A stretch of 8,834 nt of DNA from JAYZQT01 sp964412235 (GTDB lineage: Bacteria > Pseudomonadota > Alphaproteobacteria > MPNO01 > UBA830): NCBI GenBank assembly GCA_964412235.1, contig CAYPNT010000101.1, positions 1 through 8,834 on the forward strand, written 5' to 3'. Positions within the stretch are counted from its first letter, which is position 1. Every line of letters starts with the position of its first letter. The notes under the pieces are model-generated. The model did not search any database, was not told the origin of the DNA, and saw only the letters and a program-made list of their open reading frames with translations. The translations under genes were made by a program, and so were the position numbers. Positions 1 through 5,946 of this stretch are shown here, piece after piece.

Positions 1-2
1 AG

Positions 3-329
3 ATACCAGAAATGGGCCGCGATCTTCCGCCAACCATCGTAATGTGGGCGTTGGCGGATCGAATGCCGCGTAAAGCTATTGCTTACATGGTCTATTCGCG
101 AGATCCCATCGATGCGGCAACAGCTCTGTCTTTTGGACTAATCAGTCGCATCGTTCCAGAGAAAGACCTAGAAACAGAGGTTCATCTATTAATCTCTAAA
201 CTATCGAAGAATTCTTTAGTCGCACTTAACGCTGTTAAAGCTTACATGCGATCAGCACCACAAATGGATCGGCAAGGTGCATCGGACTATTCGAGCAATC
301 TACTTTCTAACGTATTAGCGTCGCGATAA
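3..329 (+). CDS. Enoyl-CoA hydratase/isomerase (crotonase) family, C-terminal part, 5' end outside the window
   Basis: The reading frame is open from the window edge (first full codon at base 3) to a TAA at 327-329, giving the last ~108 residues of a crotonase-fold protein. The ATG at base 12 is internal, not a start. The fragment opens with Ile-Pro-Glu-Met-Gly. The Glu of this P-E motif (bases 9-11) sits where crotonases carry their second catalytic glutamate. The hallmark stretch ending in A-x-x-FGLISRIVP follows (a variant of the usual A..A..GLV..VVP), then the C-terminal helices with a Lys-Ala-Tyr-Met segment. Such enzymes add water to, isomerise or hydrolyse acyl-CoA thioesters. Which reaction applies cannot be told without the N-terminal oxyanion-hole region. 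It converges on the AMP-ligase gene with only 10 bp between stop codons. Beside a CoA-ligase-type gene it may serve side-chain or ring beta-oxidation. Family assignment is firm, reaction unknown. Confidence 0.85.
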   Translation: MPEMGRDLPPTIVMWALADRMPRKAIAYMVYSRDPIDAATALSFGLISRIVPEKDLETEVHLLISKLSKNSLVALNAVKAYMRSAPQMDRQGASDYSSNLLSNVLASR

Positions 330-339
330 CGCTCCTACG

Positions 340-1992
340 CTATGGTGTCTTTTCCGCGTCAAGCTTTGCCGCGATATCCTCAACCAAGATTTTCTTAGAA
401 ACCTTGCCAAACGGCGAAAGTGGAAAATCTTCCATCAGTTCGAGACGCTCCGGCAACTTGAAGCGAGCTAGTTCAAATGACTCCAGATGCCTTATTAATT
501 CTGCTAGATCCAAGGTTTCTCCAACTGCTGGAATAATACAAGCACACATCTTTTCACCCAGTACTGGGTCCGGCATAGCCACAATGGCAACATTTTTAAC
601 TGCCGAATGCGTAAGTACGAGGTTTTCTATTTCCTCGGCTGAAATTTTTTCCCCGCCACGATTTATCAAATCCTTTTTACGACCTTCCACCAGAAACGCA
701 CCTGACGGATGTTGTCGCATCAGGTCACCCGTCCGGTAGAAGCCATCAACTGTAAATGCTCGGGCGTTGTGTTCTGGCGTCCCAAAGTAACCTCGAAGGG
801 TATAGGGTCCACGGCAACACATTTCGCCGACTTCCCCGAAAGGAACGACCCTGTCTTCCTCGTCAACGATCCGCACTTCGTCGTCTTCACAAACAGGAAA
901 ACCAACAGTCTCCATACGAACCGATTCTTCGTGATGTTTTTCAGCAAAGAAAAGCATGCCTTCCGCCATGCCAAAATTTTCTTGTACAAATACATTTGGA
1001 ACCAAATCGTACGTACGCCGGCGAACTTCCGGCTGTAATCTTTGACCACCGGACTGAAAATATTCGAGCGAAGAAAGGTCATACTCTTCGATTTTTGGAT
1101 CGTGAATCCATCGTATTAATAACGCCGGAACACAGTGAATATGCGTTACGCGGTGCTTTTCAATAAGTGGGAATAGTGCCTCACCTCGTGTGGTTTGACT
1201 AAAAACCACAGTACCGCCCTTCATGAGAAAACCCTGCATGCCTGGGCACGCAAGGGGCAGGTTGTGGCCAATTGGCAGTATGTCCAGCAACACCTTATTC
1301 GGGCCCGTTTCGGTAGCCGCACATGCAAACTTGGTATTACAAATATAGTCGTTATGAGTTCTGGGAATGAGCTTGGGGATACCCGTGGTGCCTCCCGATA
1401 GCTGAAATACCGCTGGATCCTCAGGGTCGATCTCTATTGCATCTATATCCGCTTGGGTTGCTTCGGGCTCACGTTCAAGTAACTCAGAAAAAGTCATAAA
1501 GCCCTCTTGAGCCTGACCAAGAACGATGCCAACCTCCAAGCATTCATGCTCCTTACGCAGTCTCTCCACGAGTTCCGTAAAGGAGTAATCACGAGCCTTG
1601 GCAGGCACAATGCAGGCCTTGGCCTGGGCGATCTCAACAAATTGCGTCACCTCTAGATATCGATGAGTTGGCAAGGCCATGATTGGTATCACGCCAATCT
1701 TCTGCAATGCAAAATAAAGATACGAAAATTCAACTACGTTGGGCAAACAGACAACCACGCGGTCAAGCGGCATAAAGCCAAAATCAAGAAGGTTAAGCGC
1801 TACCCTTGTGGAACGTTCATCGAGTTCTTTGTAAGTGACGACACGTTCGCCATCTATAATCGCCGTCCTATCAGCATATTCGGAAAACCATTCTCCGAAA
1901 TGCGACGCAATACTGCGGTCTTCCCAATAACCTTTCTCGCGATACTTTTGCGCAAATTCAGGAGGATATTTTACAACACCATCGAGCATCAT
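340..1992 (-). CDS. Aryl-acid AMP ligase, EntE/DhbE-like (probable aryl-CoA ligase)
   Basis: This 550-residue adenylate-forming enzyme should activate an aromatic carboxylic acid with ATP and pass the acyl-AMP to CoA or a carrier thiol. The P-loop LSGGTTGIPK lies at 198-207, the His-Asn pair of the aryl-acid pocket at H243-N244, GMAEG at 341-345, the YRTGD ATP-ribose motif at 419-423, the hinge Asp at D441 (within GRKKDLINRGGEK) and the C-terminal catalytic Lys at K530. Length and motif order match EntE/DhbE (about 540 residues). Pocket positions differ from DHB enzymes: C249 replaces the DhbE Ser240, L245 replaces Tyr236, and L347 replaces Val337. From memory, Cys and Leu at 240 and 337 are typical of salicylate activators. 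The start is a double ATG, with AGGGAAAA just upstream of it. It lies 19 nt behind the SDR gene, so the two are probably co-transcribed. No carrier-protein or NRPS gene is nearby, so CoA is the likelier acceptor. The exact substrate is inference. Confidence 0.88.
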   Translation of the reverse strand: MMLDGVVKYPPEFAQKYREKGYWEDRSIASHFGEWFSEYADRTAIIDGERVVTYKELDERSTRVALNLLDFGFMPLDRVVVCLPNVVEFSYLYFALQKIGVIPIMALPTHRYLEVTQFVEIAQAKACIVPAKARDYSFTELVERLRKEHECLEVGIVLGQAQEGFMTFSELLEREPEATQADIDAIEIDPEDPAVFQLSGGTTGIPKLIPRTHNDYICNTKFACAATETGPNKVLLDILPIGHNLPLACPGMQGFLMKGGTVVFSQTTRGEALFPLIEKHRVTHIHCVPALLIRWIHDPKIEEYDLSSLEYFQSGGQRLQPEVRRRTYDLVPNVFVQENFGMAEGMLFFAEKHHEESVRMETVGFPVCEDDEVRIVDEEDRVVPFGEVGEMCCRGPYTLRGYFGTPEHNARAFTVDGFYRTGDLMRQHPSGAFLVEGRKKDLINRGGEKISAEEIENLVLTHSAVKNVAIVAMPDPVLGEKMCACIIPAVGETLDLAELIRHLESFELARFKLPERLELMEDFPLSPFGKVSKKILVEDIAAKLDAEKTP

Positions 1993-2011
1993 TTTTCCCT
2001 AGTCCAAGGAG

Positions 2012-2782
2012 TTAGGTGACGGATGAAAAACCACCGTCCACAACCAAAATTTGACCACTTACGGATTTATTACCATCAATCAAGCTCATCGCGGCCTGCG
2101 CGACGTCCTGCGCATTCACCACGCGCTGTAATGGCGTCTGTTTAGCGCGGGCGCCCATCAATTTATCATAATTCTCACCAAGCATTCGCTGCATCCAATC
2201 ACCTTCCATCCAACCCGGAGCCACTCCGTTTACTCGCACACCTGAGCGACCGAGGGCACCAGCCAACGCTTTGGTCATCGTCCACAGCGCGCCCTTACTT
2301 ACAGAGTATGGCAGAGCCTGAGGACCCGGTCGCGCGCCAACTATGCTATTGGTATTTACAATGCATGCGTCATCTGACGCTTTTAAGAGGGGAGCTGCGT
2401 GTTTTGTGACCAAGAATACCCCTCGCACATTCACGTTAAACACTCGATCCCAATCCTCGACTGCGATTTGTTCAAACTGCCATGCCAATCCGGTCGTGGT
2501 TGTTCCGGCGTTATTACATAGGACGTCCAGGCGCTGAAACCTCGCTTTAACTTCATCTATCATTCGGACTACTTCAGCTTCTTCGGCGACGTCAGCTTGG
2601 ATCAGGAGAGTATCAACCCCGACGTCCGAGCATAGAGAAGCTGTTTTCTCCGCTTCCAGCGTACTTCGCGCATAATTTATAGCGACGTTATAGTCCGCTT
2701 TTGCGAGTGCGATAGCCTCCGCGCGCCCAATCCCGGTCGAAGCCCCGGTCACCAGAGCGACCCTTTTTTCTGTTAATGTCAT
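2012..2782 (-). CDS. Short-chain dehydrogenase/reductase (SDR, FabG-like)
   Basis: A 256-residue classical SDR of normal family length. The Rossmann motif TGASTGIG is at 12-19, NNAG at 90-93, Asn118 in the active-site helix, S146 of the catalytic triad after V-N-T-N, then Y159-x3-K163, and PG at 189-190. The end of the second beta strand reads N-Y-A-R (36-39), with an Arg that usually favours NADP(H). It should interconvert an alcohol and a ketone, or oxidise a dihydrodiol. The substrate is not evident. It is the first gene of a two-gene unit with the aryl-AMP ligase. EntA, which makes 2,3-dihydroxybenzoate beside EntE, is also an SDR, but this protein looks FabG-like and no other siderophore gene is present, so a catabolic redox step is preferred. 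No good Shine-Dalgarno lies right before the ATG. The nearest purine run (GAAAGGGA) is about 20 nt upstream. Confidence 0.85.
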   Translation of the reverse strand: MTLTEKRVALVTGASTGIGRAEAIALAKADYNVAINYARSTLEAEKTASLCSDVGVDTLLIQADVAEEAEVVRMIDEVKARFQRLDVLCNNAGTTTTGLAWQFEQIAVEDWDRVFNVNVRGVFLVTKHAAPLLKASDDACIVNTNSIVGARPGPQALPYSVSKGALWTMTKALAGALGRSGVRVNGVAPGWMEGDWMQRMLGENYDKLMGARAKQTPLQRVVNAQDVAQAAMSLIDGNKSVSGQILVVDGGFSSVT

Positions 2783-2811
2783 GTATCTTAAACGGGAAAC
2801 CGTCCCTTTCT

Positions 2812-2840
2812 CGATAAATCCTATAAACTAAACTTGTCAA
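2812..2840 (-). promoter_or_regulatory. Candidate promoter of the SDR-ligase operon
   Basis: Read on the minus strand, bases 2840-2835 give a perfect TTGACA -35 box. A 17-18 nt spacer leads to TTATCG/TATCGA, a weak -10 that matches only the first TAT. The position, about 30 nt before the SDR start codon, suits a promoter with a short leader. An almost consensus -35 with a poor -10 is common where an activator helps. No start site is known, so this is a pattern match. Confidence 0.35.
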
Positions 2841-2860
2841 CGTCTTTAGTTTCTTGTCAA
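2833..2860. repeat. 8-bp direct repeat CTTGTCAA, two copies 20 bp apart
   Basis: CTTGTCAA occurs at 2833-2840 and again at 2853-2860. The start-to-start distance is 20 bp, about two helical turns, so both copies face the same side of the DNA. The copy nearer the SDR gene contains the complement of the candidate TTGACA -35 box. This could be a tandem operator that overlaps the promoter, or two alternative -35 boxes. Confidence 0.5.
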
Positions 2861-2899
2861 TAGGGCGGCTAGTTCTATCGCAACCATTAATTCGCAAGC

Positions 2900-3015
2900 T
2901 TTTACTCAAAAGATGTTTTACACGCTGTTAGCAATAACTAGAAACCAAGGATAACCAACTTGCGGTCACTGAGTTGATCAACAGAGTTTTACTCAGAATG
3001 GTAGCTTGTTTTACA
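2900..3015. repeat. Imperfect duplication in the divergent intergenic region (TTTTACTCA ... TGTTTTACA, twice)
   Basis: TTTTACTCA at 2900-2908 is followed by TGTTTTACA at 2914-2922. The same ordered pair recurs at 2987-2995 and 3007-3015, all four words exact. The second copy holds six more bases between its two words. The unit repeats every 87-93 bp. This suggests either an old local duplication or two binding sites for a regulator between the divergent SDR and amidohydrolase genes. Confidence 0.5.
2973..2982. promoter_or_regulatory. Perfect palindrome GTTGATCAAC, possible operator
   Basis: A perfect 10-bp palindrome lies about 90 bp upstream of the amidohydrolase start. Its left half, GTTGATC, recurs at 3018-3024, with a centre-to-centre distance of 45 bp. 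A wider inverted repeat, CTGAGT (2969-2974) with ACTCAG (2991-2996), surrounds it. Short symmetric sites of this kind are typical of dimeric GntR, TetR or MarR regulators. No regulator gene is in the window, so the binding protein is unknown. Confidence 0.4.
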
Positions 3016-3070
3016 TTGTTGATCGTGTTCCCTTTACAGGGTCTCATCACCTTAACGTCGAGCAATCCTA

Positions 3071-3913
3071 ATGCGCATTATTGACTTACATTGTTATACA
3101 AATACCCAGCCTTGGATCGACTGTCAGGGTCCCTACGTCAAGGCTCTCGCAGAGTACTGGGATCGAGAGTGGAAGGCCAAAGAAGAGGCCGAAGTTATTG
3201 CTGATTTCACGGCAGCGGGAGTGGACGCGGTCCTGGTCGCATTAGACTTGGAAACAACCATTAACACGCCTCCTTGCTCCAATGGTTATGTAACAGCTAT
3301 GCGAAACCGGCACCCAGAGCGGGTAATTCAAGCATGGGGAGCTGTCGACCCGTTTAAGGGAGAAGTTGCTATCAATGAAGCAATCGAAGCGATCGAAGTT
3401 CATGGAATGCTTGGCTTTCATTTTCACCCAATTATGGGTCATTTTGCCGTCAACGACCCCGAACTTTATCCGCTTTTTGAAACGATAAATCGACTAAAAT
3501 GTCCCGTTATGATTGACGTAGGAACTACCGGCATGGGAGCCGGCATTCCCGGGGGAATGGGTGCCAAGATAAGGCACGCTCACCCTTCCGCAATTGATGA
3601 TCTTGCCGCCGACTTCCCCGACTTAACTATAATAGCGGCTCACCCCGGTTGGCCCTGGGTCGACGAAATGACCGCCGTCGCGCTTCATAAAGGTAATGTT
3701 TTTTGGGAAATGTCCGGTTGGGCTCCAAAATATTTTCCCCCTCAACTTAAGGTCGATATGCGAGCCCGTCTTCAGGACAAAATCATGTTTGGCAGTGATT
3801 ATCCCAGCCTGCCTTACGAAAGAATATTTAGAGAATGGGATGAACTGGGTTACAAGCCTGCAGTCATGGAAAAAATCTTTCATGGAAACGCCGAGCGAGT
3901 GCTCGGCCTTTAG
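3071..3913 (+). CDS. Amidohydrolase_2 family TIM-barrel protein (ACMSD/resorcylate decarboxylase superfamily)
   Basis: A 280-residue protein of the COG2159-type metal-dependent TIM-barrel family, whose known members include ACMSD, gamma-resorcylate decarboxylase and 4-oxalomesaconate hydratase. Strand 1 begins at once (IIDLHCY), which supports this start. Candidate metal or active-site residues are H7 (strand 1), H117 and H119 (GFHFHP), H191 (AAHPGWPW) and D243 (FGSDYP). The C-terminal NAERVLGL is typical. Two usual ligands look changed: the second His of the HxH motif is Y9, and the strand-5 His position appears to be D149 in PVMIDVGTTG. The segment from GTTG through PGGMG to the W-x-PKYFPPQL stretch resembles a subfamily often annotated only as 'amidohydrolase'. 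It may decarboxylate or hydrolyse an aromatic or ring-cleaved acid. It is the only catabolic gene of its block on the plus strand, divergent from the SDR. The Shine-Dalgarno sequence is weak (GAG about 9 nt upstream). Confidence 0.82.
   Translation: MRIIDLHCYTNTQPWIDCQGPYVKALAEYWDREWKAKEEAEVIADFTAAGVDAVLVALDLETTINTPPCSNGYVTAMRNRHPERVIQAWGAVDPFKGEVAINEAIEAIEVHGMLGFHFHPIMGHFAVNDPELYPLFETINRLKCPVMIDVGTTGMGAGIPGGMGAKIRHAHPSAIDDLAADFPDLTIIAAHPGWPWVDEMTAVALHKGNVFWEMSGWAPKYFPPQLKVDMRARLQDKIMFGSDYPSLPYERIFREWDELGYKPAVMEKIFHGNAERVLGL
3890..3910 (+). terminator. Possible weak terminator hairpin inside the end of the amidohydrolase gene
   Basis: GCCGAGC (3890-3896) and GCTCGGC (3901-3907) form a perfect 7-bp GC-rich stem with a GAGT loop, followed by CTTT. 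The stem encodes part of the conserved ERVLGL tail and ends just before the TAG at 3911-3913. The U-tract is only three bases, so termination would be inefficient. It may also be a chance result of the codons. Confidence 0.3.
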
Positions 3914-4049
3914 GCAAACGTAAATGCCAGTGTCTTAGTGAGAGACGCGGGGAAGGTATCTACGTTTTTTTTTGGTCTGTATGTGAAAGTGCGTTTTATC
4001 ACGCGGATCACTCCAGAAATCAGGGTTTCTCAGGGTCAAGGATAAGATA
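3914..4049. other. Convergent intergenic gap between amidohydrolase and FAD monooxygenase
   Basis: This 136-bp gap separates two genes that face each other. It contains a run of nine T at 3965-3973, with only 4-bp inverted repeats before it (GGCA/TGCC at 3913-3928 and GTCT/AGAC at 3932-3946). No strong bidirectional terminator is visible, and I find no small gene in it. Confidence 0.5.
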
Positions 4050-5261
4050 CTAGTCAGAATTAAATAGATCCGCTTTGGAAACATCATAGTTATAAAATGC
4101 CGCCGCCTGACCGGCGGAACTATCGGCCCCGAAACGGCTATTCCAAGCCATTCTGATGTCACGCTTAAAACGCGCCAAGGGTGATACTAGATGATTTTGT
4201 TTTGCGCGAACCCGCGAACCCAGCTGAGCGCGTGTCGCGCGTGGCTTCCTCACTTCCTCGTATGTTTCTAACGCTAACTGAGGGTCATTGGGTGTCCGCG
4301 CGATGGCCTCGGCAAGGATACATCCATCTTCTATAGCCATACAGGCCCCCTGCCCCAAATAAGGCAACATAGGATGCGCGGAGTCCCCCAGCAAAGTTAT
4401 ACGACCAACCGTCCACCTCTCGAGAGGATCGCGATCATAGAGTGCCCACTTATAATATTTTTCGCTCGAGTCTATTAAATTGAGAAGATTTTGGTTCCAC
4501 TTACCATAGGTTTCCATTAGTTCAAATTTGTCACATTCGTAGGTCCAGGACTCTTCGGTCCACCCGTCGCTGTCATAATGAGCAACGAAATTTACTAACT
4601 CTCCCTGGCGTCGAACTGGATAATGAACAATATGACCGTGCGGGCCCCACCAAGCGACCATTTGCCGAGCAAAACTTGGATCAGGTAGCGCTGCTCCGGG
4701 CACGAGCCCCCGCCAACAAATACAGCCTGTAAATCGAGGGTCAATTCTACCAAACAGGCTATCGCGCACAGCAGAGTGAATGCCGTCAGCACCAACAATT
4801 ATATCTGCTTCAATCGATTGGCCACCCGCAAACGTCGCGATCGCGCGGTCTTCGTGCGGTTCAACCCCTATGCACTCAGCATCGGTATGAAAAATAGTAC
4901 TGGGTAACGCGTCTATTAATATGTTGAGCAGATCTGCACGGTGCATGGTTAAAAATGGCGCTCCATATCGTTCGGCAATATCACCTGATCTGCGCGGGCG
5001 GGCTATAATACGGCCACTTCTATAACTTCTAATAAGCTGTTCGCGGGCCTGAAACCCAACCTCCACCGCTCTCTCTTCAACGCCAAGATAGCGGAATGCC
5101 TTCAGAGCGTTGGGGCTTAAATTAAGTCCCGCCCCTATCTCACCAAGTTCTGGAGATTTCTCGTAAATTTCAACTTCGAGACCACGTCTGTGAAGAGCCA
5201 GAGCAGCGGCAGCGCCGCCAAGGCCCCCGCCAATTATAACAACTTTTGGGTTACGCGACAT
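4050..5261 (-). CDS. FAD-dependent aromatic monooxygenase (salicylate hydroxylase / 3-hydroxybenzoate 6-hydroxylase-like)
   Basis: A 403-residue group A flavoprotein hydroxylase, of typical length. The N-terminal dinucleotide fold GGGLGG is at 11-16, with acidic E34 ending strand 2. GEIGAGLNLSPNA (40-52) is the family signature. R108 (MHRADLL) and the DG motif (GADGIHSAVR, 157-166) follow, then the GD motif with G292-D293 in LLGDSAHPMLPYLGQGA (290-306), continuing into CMAIEDG. The C-terminus ends near FYNYDV, like salicylate hydroxylases. Such enzymes use NAD(P)H and O2 to hydroxylate a phenolic acid, sometimes with decarboxylation. Salicylate, 3-hydroxybenzoate and 6-hydroxynicotinate are all possible by family. 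The gene follows the DinB-like gene after 14 bp on the same strand, so the pair is almost certainly co-transcribed. The start is supported by the Rossmann motif at the usual distance. AGGA overlapping the DinB stop may serve as a distant ribosome binding site. Family firm, substrate open. Confidence 0.9.
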   Translation of the reverse strand: MSRNPKVVIIGGGLGGAAAALALHRRGLEVEIYEKSPELGEIGAGLNLSPNALKAFRYLGVEERAVEVGFQAREQLIRSYRSGRIIARPRRSGDIAERYGAPFLTMHRADLLNILIDALPSTIFHTDAECIGVEPHEDRAIATFAGGQSIEADIIVGADGIHSAVRDSLFGRIDPRFTGCICWRGLVPGAALPDPSFARQMVAWWGPHGHIVHYPVRRQGELVNFVAHYDSDGWTEESWTYECDKFELMETYGKWNQNLLNLIDSSEKYYKWALYDRDPLERWTVGRITLLGDSAHPMLPYLGQGACMAIEDGCILAEAIARTPNDPQLALETYEEVRKPRATRAQLGSRVRAKQNHLVSPLARFKRDIRMAWNSRFGADSSAGQAAAFYNYDVSKADLFNSD

Positions 5262-5275
5262 TTGGAGAACGGATC

Positions 5276-5803
5276 CTAGGACATGGGTGTCAAATTATTT
5301 TCGCGAATAAACCTCTCATAAACAGGAAGATCGATGATAGGCGGCACACTTCCCGCTTGTCCAAACATGTCGGCAATCCAACCACGATGATAGCTGCCAT
5401 GGGTAACTAAGTGAAAGAAACAGTTTGCCCGTGACAAGGATCCCGTATTTCCGCCTATAAGTTCATAATTTATTATTTCTTCAAGTTCTTCGATCTCAAG
5501 AGATTCAAAATACTCCAACATTTCACTGTCCATCCTCTGGCGAGATTGCCACAAGTCCCCTAACTCAGTGTGAATTGTGCCGCGAAGTTCAGAAATTCCG
5601 TGACTGCGTTCCTGCATGTGCGCAAGCCAAATCATGTCGACTGAAAGGAGGTGATTAAGGCTTACAAAAATCGATTTGAGTACGGTTTCGCGCTCCTTGG
5701 TGACCTCAACGGGCGGCAGCTCACTAACTTTGGCGTACAGTTGATCATTAGCCCACCCGTTATATTCGAGTAAATTACGTATATGACCGCGTCCATCCTT
5801 CAT
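5276..5803 (-). CDS. DinB-family four-helix-bundle protein, putative metal-dependent enzyme
   Basis: A 175-residue protein of the DinB/YfiT fold, of normal length (150-180). The first helix carries EYNGWANDQLY (13-23). The metal triad is visible: H51 in LNHLLSVDMIWL, and H135 with H139 in THGSYHRG. DinB proteins bind a divalent metal. Some superfamily members are thiol-dependent transferases or isomerases, including mycothiol-dependent maleylpyruvate isomerase of the gentisate pathway. Its place directly before a salicylate or 3-hydroxybenzoate hydroxylase-like gene makes an isomerase or thiol-adduct role attractive. That is inference: the sequence itself shows only the fold and metal site. 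The start has a good ribosome binding site (AAGGAAAA, about 5 nt before the ATG). It is probably the first gene of a two-gene unit with the monooxygenase, or a later member of a longer run from UbiD and the aquaporin. Confidence 0.82.
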   Translation of the reverse strand: MKDGRGHIRNLLEYNGWANDQLYAKVSELPPVEVTKERETVLKSIFVSLNHLLSVDMIWLAHMQERSHGISELRGTIHTELGDLWQSRQRMDSEMLEYFESLEIEELEEIINYELIGGNTGSLSRANCFFHLVTHGSYHRGWIADMFGQAGSVPPIIDLPVYERFIRENNLTPMS

Positions 5804-5946
5804 AATGTTTTCCTTGCTAGACCGTCCGGATAATACCGACTGTATCCCCGTTCATCCACGTCAAACCGGATTAACCGCTCCTGCGCCTGAAGAGGCTGTA
5901 TTAACGTATTTTATAGTTTTTTTTATTTGAGCTATGAAAGTTGGGT
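5804..5946. other. Leader region of the DinB-monooxygenase pair with a candidate -10 box
   Basis: This 143-bp gap separates the aquaporin stop from the DinB start. On the minus strand a TATTAT box (5835-5830) sits about 26 nt before the start codon. The matching -35 (TGGATG, 17-nt spacer, 5858-5853) fits poorly. A TTGACG at 5864-5859 is 23 nt from the -10, too far for a standard promoter. No convincing terminator follows the aquaporin gene, so read-through is possible. Confidence 0.35.

Noticed and set aside
12..329. A complete 105-codon gene starting at ATG 12
   Set aside because: The frame is open to base 3 and the sequence begins in the middle of a crotonase core at the P-E motif.
404..1166. 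Several 109-136 codon frames overlapping the ligase gene on both strands
   Set aside because: They are shadows of a well-conserved AMP ligase and have no family similarity or good start signals.
340..2782. Siderophore (2,3-dihydroxybenzoate) biosynthesis reading of the EntE-like and SDR genes
   Set aside because: No isochorismate synthase, isochorismatase/carrier protein or NRPS is present, and the ligase pocket lacks the DHB-type Ser. The neighbours are catabolic.
3913..3973. Intrinsic terminator using the nine-T run in the convergent gap
   Set aside because: The only inverted repeats before it have 4-bp stems with large loops and lie far from the T run. Not enough for a call.
5911..5924. 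T-rich run after the GCCT/AGGC mini-hairpin (5886-5897) as a terminator
   Set aside because: The stem is 4 bp, the T run is about 18 nt away, and it would serve the plus strand, where no gene ends.
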